From contig CALFTO010000090.1 in the NCBI GenBank assembly GCA_937916195.1, positions 1-15,147 of the forward strand: DNA of 15,147 nt, read 5' to 3'. The position numbers were made by a program, and so were the translations under genes. Positions 1 to 6,384 of this stretch are shown piece after piece; the first letter of the stretch is position 1, and each line of letters begins with the position of its first letter. The notes below the pieces were generated by a model. The model was given only the letters and a program-made list of their open reading frames with translations, was not told where the DNA came from and did no database searches. This DNA is from an uncultured Clostridia bacterium (GTDB lineage: Bacteria > Bacillota > Clostridia > Oscillospirales > Acutalibacteraceae).

Positions 1-81
1 CTACCATAGGAGGTGCTTTTTTTCTATTGTCCGTTTTTACTGGACTTGTTCAAATGAGTCGGCTTTTAATATTGTGTTTAA

Positions 82-2520
82 TTATTTATTTTTCTTTGCC
101 ATTTTCTTGGCAGCTTTTTCAGCCTTGAGTTTAGCAGTCATTTCATCTTTTTCTTTCTGCTTTCTCAAAGCTTCTTCTTTGTCACCTGCAATCTTTGCTT
201 CATAACGAACCTTTGCGTCGTCATAAAGAGCCATAATATCATCAAGGTGAGTGTAGTTTTCTTTCTGAACAAGAAGCTTTTCAGCATCAAGATAAGGCTT
301 TGCAGCGCGGTTGAAACGAGCGTGCTTATTCATTTCTTCTTTAGCATCAGCCTGTGCAATCTTCTTTTCTAACTCAACCTTTTTGATTTCTGCTTTAAGC
401 TCAGCAACAAGTGAATTGTCTTTTGCATTTTTTGCATCTTTAAGCTTGAGATAAAGGTCTTTAAGAATTATATCGCACTCATCTTCTTTATTGAAACAGC
501 TTTCAAGAACAGCAAAGTCTGGCTGAACAAACTCTTCCATTGTTGGATAGTGCTTTTTGATTGTCTTGTAAGAATCCTTTTTCTTTTGAGCGATTTCGAT
601 AAGGAATCCGCGAAGTTCTTTTTCTTCTTCTGTTGATTTTGGCATAGCTTTTGCTGATGCAAGCTCTGCAGTTATTTCGTCATAGTTTGCATTGAAAAGA
701 CCTTCAAGTCCGCCGTCAAGAACAGGCTGATTTGCCTTAACCTGTGCTTCAAATAATGGTGATGAGAACTTATTAAGCTCTGCACAAACCATTTTAGAAA
801 TGGCAATTTCTTCGTTAAATACACGGGCTTCTTTGTATGCCTTCTTAGCTGCTTTGCGTTCAGCCTTATCTTTAATAGACTTGTAATCGTTTTTAGAAAC
901 ATTCTTTTCTTCGGCATTAGCATATTCTTTTGCATCGTTGATGATGTCAACTGCTTCAACGAGTCTTCCGTCATCGATAATGCCGTTTCCGTAGTCTTCA
1001 AACAAAGCTCTGATTTTGAGAATACGAACAATACTCTTCTGCTGAACTTCTTTAAGGTCATAGAAGAAATAGGGAACCATATTGAGAAAAGCACCGAATG
1101 CCGCCATAAGAACGAGTGTTCCCACAACTTTTTCGAGAAGACCGGGTTCACCGGTTGTTACATCAAGAATGTCATAAGGGCTTTCATATCCGTTAGTTTC
1201 TGTGATACCGTATGATTCATAAACAACAGGAAGAACAAGGGAAGTAACAAGTGTTACCACGTTACCGATAGTTTGAACTGTTGAGAACATACCGTCGATG
1301 CGTTCGCCTGTTTTGTACTGATGATAGTCTCTGATGTCTGCTTGAATAGCAGGAGTTGTAATCTGTTCAAATGCACCGAAGAGCCAGTTGAAATACACGC
1401 ACAAAGCAATCCAAAAAATATTTGTTTTGTTAATTCCGATGGCAAGAATGCAGAGAACGTTCATAAAGTTAACGCCAAGAAGAACCTTTTTCTTACCAAA
1501 TTTACGGATGCAGAAGGGTGCAATAATCATACCCCACATTGAAGCGTTACCAACGATAGTGTTGATAATACCCATTGTTGTACCGTTACAAGCATGGCCG
1601 TAGGTATATACCCATGACATAATCTGGCTGTATGCACCTTCAAGGAAGCCGAGCCAACCGGCAAGAGCAATAATCCAGAAATATTTGTTCTTTGCAACAG
1701 CTTTGAAAGCATCTACAAAGCGTACCTGAGCAACTCTTGTTTTTGCCTGAACAATCTTTTCTTTTGTGTTCACATAAACAATGCAAGAAAGAGCAAAGCC
1801 GAGAACTGCAAATATAGGATAACCGATTCGGTAAACCTTGATATCGTACATATCGTTGTTTGCGAAATTCTGAGCTACGATGGGGAGTACGATGTTTGCA
1901 ATAGAGGGAGCTAATGAGTAAACAACGCTCTTGATTGAAAGAACATCGGTTCTTTCCTGTGTGTTAGGTGAAAGAACGTGAATAAGGTTAGTGTAAGAAT
2001 CGTTAAAGAAGCCGAAGAAGAACTGTAAAATAAAGTTCATCAACAGTACAATAACACACTTAGCTACATAACCCATAAGCACGGGATTGCCTAACTCGTC
2101 TTGATATGCAATCTGTGGAAACCATGTGTTGAGTTGTTCATATGGGAACCAAACATATGCCAAAGCAACAAGAGCAGTGGGGATACCCATTGAAATAAGG
2201 TAAGGTCTGTATTTACCTGCCTTGTTTCGTGTGTTGTCAATCATATTTGCTCTGATAGCTGTGAGCGGAATGTTGGCAATAGTAGCGATTATGTAAAGAA
2301 TGTACATATGGGTGGGAGCAATACCGATTGCATCACCAATAACCATGTTGTTGGTGTTCAACGCAAGCTGATTACCCATATAAATTAAGAAATACGCACC
2401 AATACCGCCACCGGCATAAGAAGCGATTTCTTTAAAGGTCATATAACGACCCGGCATTGGAATGTTCCAATACACTCGAAAATCAGAAATTTTCGATTTG
2501 ATTGTTTGAGACAAACTCAT
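82..2520 (-). CDS. GPH-family (MFS) sugar:cation symporter with long cytoplasmic C-terminal extension
   Basis: The product (812 aa) is a membrane symporter predicted to import a glycoside, pentoside or hexuronide with a cation; the substrate cannot be read from sequence. Residues about 25-490 hold the hydrophobic segments of an MFS transporter. Two GPH/MelB-type signatures are visible: DNTR...GKYRP after the early helices (Asp95, Arg98, Arg105, Pro106) and DYHQYKTGERIDG in the second half (Asp398, Lys403, Gly405, Arg407). Residues about 490-812 form a Lys/Glu/Ala-rich, probably helical or coiled-coil tail absent from ordinary GPH proteins of 450-500 aa. I chose the ATG at 2518-2520 because AAAGGAG lies 8 bases upstream. 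The in-frame ATG at 2587-2589 overlaps the predicted -35 element, so it would precede the transcript. It is divergent from mgtE and its neighbours give no substrate clue. Family call is confident; function of the tail is unknown. Confidence 0.9.
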   Translation of the reverse strand: MSLSQTIKSKISDFRVYWNIPMPGRYMTFKEIASYAGGGIGAYFLIYMGNQLALNTNNMVIGDAIGIAPTHMYILYIIATIANIPLTAIRANMIDNTRNKAGKYRPYLISMGIPTALVALAYVWFPYEQLNTWFPQIAYQDELGNPVLMGYVAKCVIVLLMNFILQFFFGFFNDSYTNLIHVLSPNTQERTDVLSIKSVVYSLAPSIANIVLPIVAQNFANNDMYDIKVYRIGYPIFAVLGFALSCIVYVNTKEKIVQAKTRVAQVRFVDAFKAVAKNKYFWIIALAGWLGFLEGAYSQIMSWVYTYGHACNGTTMGIINTIVGNASMWGMIIAPFCIRKFGKKKVLLGVNFMNVLCILAIGINKTNIFWIALCVYFNWLFGAFEQITTPAIQADIRDYHQYKTGERIDGMFSTVQTIGNVVTLVTSLVLPVVYESYGITETNGYESPYDILDVTTGEPGLLEKVVGTLVLMAAFGAFLNMVPYFFYDLKEVQQKSIVRILKIRALFEDYGNGIIDDGRLVEAVDIINDAKEYANAEEKNVSKNDYKSIKDKAERKAAKKAYKEARVFNEEIAISKMVCAELNKFSSPLFEAQVKANQPVLDGGLEGLFNANYDEITAELASAKAMPKSTEEEKELRGFLIEIAQKKKDSYKTIKKHYPTMEEFVQPDFAVLESCFNKEDECDIILKDLYLKLKDAKNAKDNSLVAELKAEIKKVELEKKIAQADAKEEMNKHARFNRAAKPYLDAEKLLVQKENYTHLDDIMALYDDAKVRYEAKIAGDKEEALRKQKEKDEMTAKLKAEKAAKKMAKKNK

Positions 2521-2528
2521 TTTTTGCA

Positions 2529-2535
2529 CTCCTTT
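2529..2535 (-). promoter_or_regulatory. Ribosome binding site fixing the symporter start
   Basis: On the minus strand this reads AAAGGAG, 8 bases before the ATG at 2518-2520. No comparable site precedes the more upstream in-frame ATG codons, so it sets the start. Confidence 0.8.
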
Positions 2536-2560
2536 ATAATAGTATTTTACATACTTGAAC

Positions 2561-2589
2561 ATTTTAGCATAAAATAAATTATTCTTCAA
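2561..2589 (-). promoter_or_regulatory. Sigma-A-type promoter of the GPH symporter gene
   Basis: On the minus strand, -35 TTGAAG (2584-2589), a 17-base spacer, and -10 TAAAAT (2561-2566) preceded by TGC, i.e. an extended -10. Transcription should begin near 2554, giving a leader of about 35 bases that contains the ribosome binding site. Confidence 0.7.
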
Positions 2590-2728
2590 TTAAAAAAACA
2601 ATTTTTAACAAAAAATGAACGCGAAAAACCGATTTTCGTTAAAACTTACCAAATGGATTGAAAAACAACTGTGCAAAATGCCGAACTTAAAAAATGTCTG
2701 TTTTGGTGATTTTTATTGAATTTTTCTA

Positions 2729-2757
2729 TTGACAAACTAAAAATGAAATAAGATAAT
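2729..2757 (+). promoter_or_regulatory. Sigma-A-type promoter of the mgtE leader
   Basis: TTGACA (2729-2734), a 17-base spacer and GATAAT (2752-2757). Transcription should start near 2764, giving an mgtE leader of about 155 bases, long enough for the upstream ORF and folded RNA described separately. Confidence 0.75.
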
Positions 2758-2792
2758 ATTTAAGTTAAGATTTTTTAAAGGAGTGAAAACAA

Positions 2793-2867
2793 GTGGACAC
2801 GTACCGAAGTACAAACGCGAAACCTCCGAGTATTACCGCGGCACAGGTAACTGTCCGCAAGTTTTAA
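2793..2867 (+). CDS. Candidate 24-codon leader peptide upstream of mgtE
   Basis: A GTG-initiated ORF of 24 codons ends at TAA (2865-2867), 52 bases before the mgtE start. AAAGGAG at 2777-2783 lies 9 bases before the GTG and only about 15-20 bases after the predicted transcription start, so it should be translated first. The peptide begins MDTYRSTN, has a KPP motif at residues 10-12, and ends VRKF; it has no membrane segment. Its codons run through the folded RNA at 2793-2886, so translation would unfold those hairpins. By analogy with mgtL-type leader peptides of enterobacterial Mg2+ transporter genes it could couple ribosome progress to mgtE expression, but no sequence similarity to those peptides is evident. 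The alternative is a fortuitous ORF within a structured RNA. Confidence 0.45.
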   Translation: MDTYRSTNAKPPSITAAQVTVRKF

Positions 2868-2886
2868 AATACTCGCCGTGTTTCAC
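2793..2886 (+). promoter_or_regulatory. Candidate structured RNA element in the mgtE leader
   Basis: Hand folding gives a closed multi-branch structure. Helix P1 pairs GTGGACACG (2793-2801) with CGTGTTTCAC (2877-2886), with one bulged T and one G-T pair. P2 is GTAC-CGAA-GTAC (2801-2812). P3 is an uninterrupted 8-bp helix, CGAGTATT (2827-2834) with AATACTCG (2868-2875). P3 encloses GCGG-C-ACAG (2838-2846), a GNRA-type GTAA loop, and CTGT-CCGC (2851-2858). The P2-P3 linker contains CCTCC (2823-2827), complementary to part of the mgtE ribosome binding site. No T-run terminator follows, so control would more likely be translational. It lacks the sequence I recall for the ykoK/M-box Mg2+ riboswitch that often precedes mgtE. 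The fold is a manual prediction; the regulatory role is inferred. Confidence 0.45.
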
Positions 2887-2919
2887 AAACCCAAATTTTA
2901 AAAAGGAGTTGTGAAATGT

Positions 2920-4260
2920 ATGGAAACACATGAGCTTTTAACCGAGCTTCTCCACCGTAAAAAGTGGCAGCAGCTAAAAGAATTGCTTGATGAAATGAAC
3001 GAGCAGGATATCGCCGAGCTTTTCATGGAGCTTGACGAGCGTGACCTGACTCTTATATATCGCTTGCTTAATAAAGAATTGGCGGCGGAAGTTTTTGTTA
3101 ATATGGAGCCCGAATATCAGGAACAGCTTATTCGTGCCTTCAGTGACTCTGAGCTTCGTGAGGTTCTTGATGAGCTTTATGTCGATGACGCCGTTGACCT
3201 TATTGAAGAAATGCCCGCAACACTTGTTAAGCGTATTCTTCGTCATACTGACCCAGATACCCGAAAGAGTATCAACGAAATTCTCAAATATCCCGAGGAT
3301 TCTGCGGGAAGCCTTATGACTATTGAGTATGTTGACCTCAAACGCTCAATGACCGTTGCAGATGCCTTTACAAGAATTCGCAGAACAGGTGTTGACAAAG
3401 AAACAATTTATACCTGTTATGTTACCGACGAAAAGCGTAAGCTTGTGGGCGTTGTAACTGCAAAGGATTTGTTGCTTTCTGACGAAAATGCAGAAATCCG
3501 CGAAATAATGGAAGATAACATTATTTCTGTTAATACCAGAGAAGATAAAGAGGTCGTTGCCGACCTTTTCGAAAAATATGACCTTTTGGCACTTCCTGTT
3601 GTTGACCGCGAAGACCGTCTTGTCGGCATTATCACCGTTGACGACGCTATCGACGTTATGCAGGAAGAAATTACAGAGGATATGGAATTGATGGCGGCTA
3701 TTACCCCCACTGATAAGCCATATCTTAAAATGAGCGTTATGGAAACCGTTAAAAAGCGTATTCCTTGGCTTATGCTCTTGATGATTTCTGCAACCTTTAC
3801 GCAGAAAATTATCAATCACTTTGAGGGCGCACTCACTGCTTGCGTTGTGCTCACGGCCTATATCCCAATGCTTACCGGTACTTGCGGTAACTGTGGCGCA
3901 CAGTCCTCGGCGACAATTATCCGTGGTCTGTCGCTTGGTGATATTGAATTCCGTGATACCTTCAAGGTTATTTTTAAGGAATTCCGAATTTCATTTGTTT
4001 GCGGAATTATATTGGCAGTTGTCAATTTCTTTAAATTGTGGCTTTTGGACCAGGTTGGCGTGTGGGTAGCATTTGTTGTAAGCGTCACAATGGTTGCGGC
4101 AGTTATGTTTGCAAAGATTGTGGGCTCAATTCTTCCCGTAATCGCAAAGAAAATCGGCTTTGACCCGGCTGTAATGTCAAGCCCGTTTATTTCAACAATC
4201 GTAGATGCAGTAACACTTCTTATCTACTTCGCAATCGCAAGCTCAGTATTAAACTTATAA
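2920..4260 (+). CDS. mgtE: MgtE-type magnesium channel/transporter
   Basis: This 446-aa protein of usual family length is a Mg2+-gated channel for Mg2+ uptake across the cytoplasmic membrane. The order is classic: an acidic helical MgtE N domain (about 10-125), two CBS domains (about 130-190 and 195-250), a plug-like helix, and a five-helix membrane domain (about 275-446). The pore signature reads PMLTGTCGNCGAQSS. The conserved pore Asp in TIVDAV is Asp429. I chose ATG 2920 because AAGGAG (2903-2908) is 11 bases upstream; the in-frame GTG at 2911 is only 2 bases from that site. The gene has its own promoter and a 155-base leader with an upstream ORF and hairpins. The pore signature has Cys322 and Cys325, where better-known members have a Gly-Gly-Asn motif. 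Confidence 0.93.
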   Translation: METHELLTELLHRKKWQQLKELLDEMNEQDIAELFMELDERDLTLIYRLLNKELAAEVFVNMEPEYQEQLIRAFSDSELREVLDELYVDDAVDLIEEMPATLVKRILRHTDPDTRKSINEILKYPEDSAGSLMTIEYVDLKRSMTVADAFTRIRRTGVDKETIYTCYVTDEKRKLVGVVTAKDLLLSDENAEIREIMEDNIISVNTREDKEVVADLFEKYDLLALPVVDREDRLVGIITVDDAIDVMQEEITEDMELMAAITPTDKPYLKMSVMETVKKRIPWLMLLMISATFTQKIINHFEGALTACVVLTAYIPMLTGTCGNCGAQSSATIIRGLSLGDIEFRDTFKVIFKEFRISFVCGIILAVVNFFKLWLLDQVGVWVAFVVSVTMVAAVMFAKIVGSILPVIAKKIGFDPAVMSSPFISTIVDAVTLLIYFAIASSVLNL

Positions 4261-4278
4261 TTAATAATTATGTGTTCT

Positions 4279-4327
4279 GCCTCCCTTGTTAAAGGGAGGG
4301 GGACCGCCATAGGCGGTGGAGGGATTC
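4279..4327 (+). repeat. Interspersed two-hairpin repeat, copy 1
   Basis: A 49-bp copy of a GC-rich repeat also found at 5700, 11104 and 12792. Hairpin A is CCTCCCTT-GTTA-AAGGGAGG; hairpin B is ACCGCC-ATA-GGCGGT; the end is GGAGGGATTC. It lies between mgtE and the promoter of the surface-protein gene. No target-site duplication is visible. Confidence 0.9.
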
Positions 4328-4345
4328 CTCTGCCGTTTTTTGTTT
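4314..4345 (+). terminator. Rho-independent terminator of mgtE, partly built from the repeat
   Basis: CGGTGGAGG (4314-4322), loop GATT, and CCTCTGCCG (4327-4335) form a 9-bp stem with two wobble pairs, followed by six T residues, a G and more T. The left arm and loop belong to repeat copy 1; the right arm and T-run are mostly flanking sequence. Confidence 0.7.
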
Positions 4346-4372
4346 TATCCTTATTTTCCCAACTCATCTCAA

Positions 4373-4401
4373 TTGACTTTTACTGTCGAATATTGTATCA
4401 T
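4373..4401 (+). promoter_or_regulatory. Promoter of the surface-protein gene
   Basis: TTGACT (4373-4378), a 17-base spacer and TATCAT (4396-4401), about 30 bases before the ATG at 4433. Together with the upstream terminator it makes this gene a separate transcription unit from mgtE. Confidence 0.6.
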
Positions 4402-4432
4402 TATATATATACTTTATATTTGGGTGATTGAT

Positions 4433-5686
4433 ATGAGAAAGACCTCAAAAATTTCAGCAATCTTAATTGCTTTTATAATACTTATTTCAACTTGCGTTTT
4501 ACCCGTAAACGCCGCAAGTGTAAACTATTCCGCATCAAGTGTCAGCGGTGCAAAGGGCGATACTGTAACTGTTAGTGTAAAAATCTCCTCAAGTGTTGAA
4601 ATTTGGGGTGCAAATGTAATGCTCGGATATAACTCGTCAGAATTGCAGTATGTAAGCAGTAGTAAGGGCGGTGCTGTTTCAAGCGGTAGCCTTAATAATA
4701 CAGGCTCATCAGTTAATTTTTCAGGTATGTTCAGTGCAAAAAGCGGAACAGTATTTACCGTAAAATTTAAAATTCTCAAAACCTCAGGCTCATCAATTCT
4801 CACTCTTACCAGTACAGAAAATATTGACTCTGATGCTAAAACCTATGAATGCTCAACTACAAACGGTAAAGTAACAGTCACAGTGCCCGTCACAAGAATT
4901 AAACTCGACAAATCAAGCGTAACACTAAAAAAAGGTGAAACAAGTCAGCTCACAGCAACGGTTTCACCCGCGGACGCAACAAATAAAACTGTTACATATT
5001 CGTCATCAAATACAAAGGTTGCAAAGGTTTCAAGCAGCGGTAAAATTACCGCAGTTGGTGGCGGTACTGCTACAATCACAGCAAAAGCAGGTGGTAAAAC
5101 TGCAACCTGCAAGGTGACCGTTAATGTTGCACAAACAGGGATAACCGCTTCGGGTAACACCTCAAAAACAGTTGAAATGGGCGGTACACTTAACCTTAAG
5201 GTTTCAAAAGTTCCCGCAGATGCAACGGATAATCATTCTGTAACTTGGTCTGTTGCAGATACAAATATCGCAACCGTTTCTTCAAACGGTACAGTTAAGG
5301 GCGTAGCCCTTGGCACAACCACAGTCACCGCAAAATCAAACGGTTGGACTGTTACTTACAAAATCACCGTAACAGAGCCCGTAACCGAAAGTTCAACAGA
5401 AGAACCAAGCTCAACTGAAGAGCCTTCAAGCGAAGACCAATCTTCAACCGAGCCCTCAACTGACCCCACACCCGTTGAGCCGGACACCACAGAGCCCACA
5501 ACCGAAAAGAAAGATTTCTGGGAAAGTATTAAAAACGAAATCTATAATGAAAATAATATGATTTCAAAGCCCCGTTATTATCTCACAATGGCAGTTGTGG
5601 CTGTTGCAACGGCGCTCGTTTCAATCGCAGTTACATATTTTGTAACAAAAGGATATTATAAAACGAAAAACAAATCAGATGAATAA
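4433..5686 (+). CDS. Membrane-anchored surface protein with cohesin-like and two Big_2 (Ig-like) domains
   Basis: The product (417 aa) is exported and anchored to the membrane. Residues 1-27 are a signal peptide (MRKTSK, hydrophobic core, likely cut after VNA). Residues about 29-150 resemble a cohesin-fold domain: KGDTVTVSVKISSS, then GANVMLGYNSSELQYV, and a TVFTVKFKI strand near the end. Two bacterial Ig-like repeats follow (about 153-232 and 233-314), each with an ATVSPADAT- or VPADATD-type motif and an ATITAKAG- or TTVTAKSN-type end. A Ser/Thr/Glu/Pro-rich linker (315-360) leads to one membrane helix (about 382-403) and a short basic tail. No LPxTG motif is seen. GGTGAT (4423-4428), 4 bases before the ATG, supports this start; the extra 39 codons upstream cross the promoter. 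It could bind dockerin-bearing proteins or only act as an adhesin. The cohesin assignment is moderately sure; the Ig-like repeats are clear. Confidence 0.85.
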   Translation: MRKTSKISAILIAFIILISTCVLPVNAASVNYSASSVSGAKGDTVTVSVKISSSVEIWGANVMLGYNSSELQYVSSSKGGAVSSGSLNNTGSSVNFSGMFSAKSGTVFTVKFKILKTSGSSILTLTSTENIDSDAKTYECSTTNGKVTVTVPVTRIKLDKSSVTLKKGETSQLTATVSPADATNKTVTYSSSNTKVAKVSSSGKITAVGGGTATITAKAGGKTATCKVTVNVAQTGITASGNTSKTVEMGGTLNLKVSKVPADATDNHSVTWSVADTNIATVSSNGTVKGVALGTTTVTAKSNGWTVTYKITVTEPVTESSTEEPSSTEEPSSEDQSSTEPSTDPTPVEPDTTEPTTEKKDFWESIKNEIYNENNMISKPRYYLTMAVVAVATALVSIAVTYFVTKGYYKTKNKSDE

Positions 5687-5699
5687 TCTTTTATAAAAA

Positions 5700-5748
5700 G
5701 CCTCCCTTGTTAAAGGGAGGGGGACCGCCGTAGGCGGTGGAGGGATTC
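5700..5748 (+). repeat. Interspersed two-hairpin repeat, copy 2
   Basis: A 49-bp copy, nearly identical to copy 1; hairpin B is ACCGCC-GTA-GGCGGT. It starts 14 bases after the stop codon of the surface-protein gene and precedes the bidirectional terminator. Confidence 0.9.
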
Positions 5749-5759
5749 ATAAAAAATAA

Positions 5760-5789
5760 AACCGATAGGTAAATCCTATCGGTTATTTT
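5760..5789. terminator. Bidirectional rho-independent terminator between convergent genes
   Basis: AACCGATAGG (5760-5769), loop TAAAT, and CCTATCGGTT (5775-5784) form a perfect 10-bp stem. T-rich tracts lie on both sides: ATTTTT on the plus strand and TTATTTTTTATG on the minus strand. It can end transcription of both the surface-protein gene and the PHP operon. Confidence 0.85.
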
Positions 5790-5795
5790 TGTGTC

Positions 5796-6362
5796 TTATT
5801 TCACAAACTCAAAACTGTCAATTGTCTTTTCAATTTCGTGGTTTGCAACCTCAAAAAGTCGCTTGCCGAGATTTTGATAATATTTATCCTTATCCATACC
5901 GCAAAGCATTGCAAAAGACACACCGATATTTGCGGGGATATCCACGCCTTTTCTCACCGCAAGGTAATAGAAGCTGTATTCTGCCGCATCGTCAAGTCTG
6001 TCATAAAACTCAAATGCTTTTTTCTTAACTGTATCATACAAAGCGTTTACCGCTGTGTTAGATAAAAGGGGATTGGGTAACAAATGATTTATGCAGTATT
6101 CAGCGGTGAATATAAGAAGCACCTTCATCTGATACATTGTGTTCTCGTCACGCTGAATTTCGCCGATTTCCGCTTCAAGCTCTGAGAGCAAGTGAGGCTC
6201 GTCAACAAAACGCTCTGCAAGGCACTTGCCTAAATCCTTTGCCTTTTGTGCGTTACCGTTACTGCGGTTCTTGGTCATCTGTGAAATTATTGAAACCTCG
6301 TCAAAGGAGTCCGAAGTCTTGTTGTCATTAAAGATTTTAACATCGCTGTCGTCAAAAATCAT
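5796..6362 (-). CDS. Hypothetical protein, soluble, mostly helical (188 aa)
   Basis: I do not recognise this protein. It is soluble and acidic at the N-terminus (MIFDDSDVKIF), with no signal peptide and no membrane helix. The middle contains a charged, predicted helical stretch (residues about 55-75) followed by YQMKVLLIFTAEYCI (about 77-91). The later part has alternating aromatic and hydrophobic positions (EYSFYYLAVRKG) that suggest a helical bundle. GGAGGT lies 8-10 bases before the ATG at 6360-6362, so the start is firm. It begins 22 bases after the PHP phosphoesterase gene on the same strand and shares the terminator at 5760, so the two are very probably one operon. Its job may relate to that enzyme, but nothing in the sequence states it. 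Confidence 0.75.
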   Translation of the reverse strand: MIFDDSDVKIFNDNKTSDSFDEVSIISQMTKNRSNGNAQKAKDLGKCLAERFVDEPHLLSELEAEIGEIQRDENTMYQMKVLLIFTAEYCINHLLPNPLLSNTAVNALYDTVKKKAFEFYDRLDDAAEYSFYYLAVRKGVDIPANIGVSFAMLCGMDKDKYYQNLGKRLFEVANHEIEKTIDSFEFVK

Positions 6363-6384
6363 ATAAAAGACCTCCTTGGTGGTT

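Noticed and set aside
1..81. Small hairpin GTCC-loop-GGAC and a 22-codon frame near the left edge
   Set aside because: The stem is only 4 bp with no T-run, and the short frame has no suitably spaced ribosome binding site. I see nothing else supportable in this stretch.
2521..2589. Longer N-terminus of the symporter starting at 2589
   Set aside because: The region holds the ribosome binding site, the extended -10 and the -35 element; the segment has no family similarity and no ribosome binding site of its own.
2616..2650. Possible catabolite-response (cre) site ahead of the symporter gene (TGAACGCGAAAAAC)
   Set aside because: Several conserved cre positions do not match in any alignment, and the surrounding sequence is A/T-rich. 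Not enough to call.
2830..2842. GTATTACCGCGGC is complementary to the universal 530-loop region of 16S rRNA
   Set aside because: A 13-base match between a window of this size and 16S rRNA is about as frequent as chance predicts, and most of the segment is used by the local hairpins.
2764..2919. Leader of mgtE as a ykoK/M-box Mg2+ riboswitch
   Set aside because: The typical M-box sequence blocks as I remember them (GTTAGGTGAGGCTCC-like start, CGCTGC and CCAATGGG-like segments) are not seen, and no terminator hairpin with a T-run precedes mgtE. A covariance-model scan would settle this.
3346..3819. Long antisense reading frames opposite mgtE (157 and 132 aa)
   Set aside because: They are shadows of the real gene: no ribosome binding site, odd composition, and no family similarity. 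The same applies to the antisense and shifted frames inside the symporter, thrS and metallophosphoesterase genes.
4316..4432. 39 extra N-terminal codons of the surface protein
   Set aside because: They run through the mgtE terminator and the gene's own promoter, and they would bury the signal peptide.
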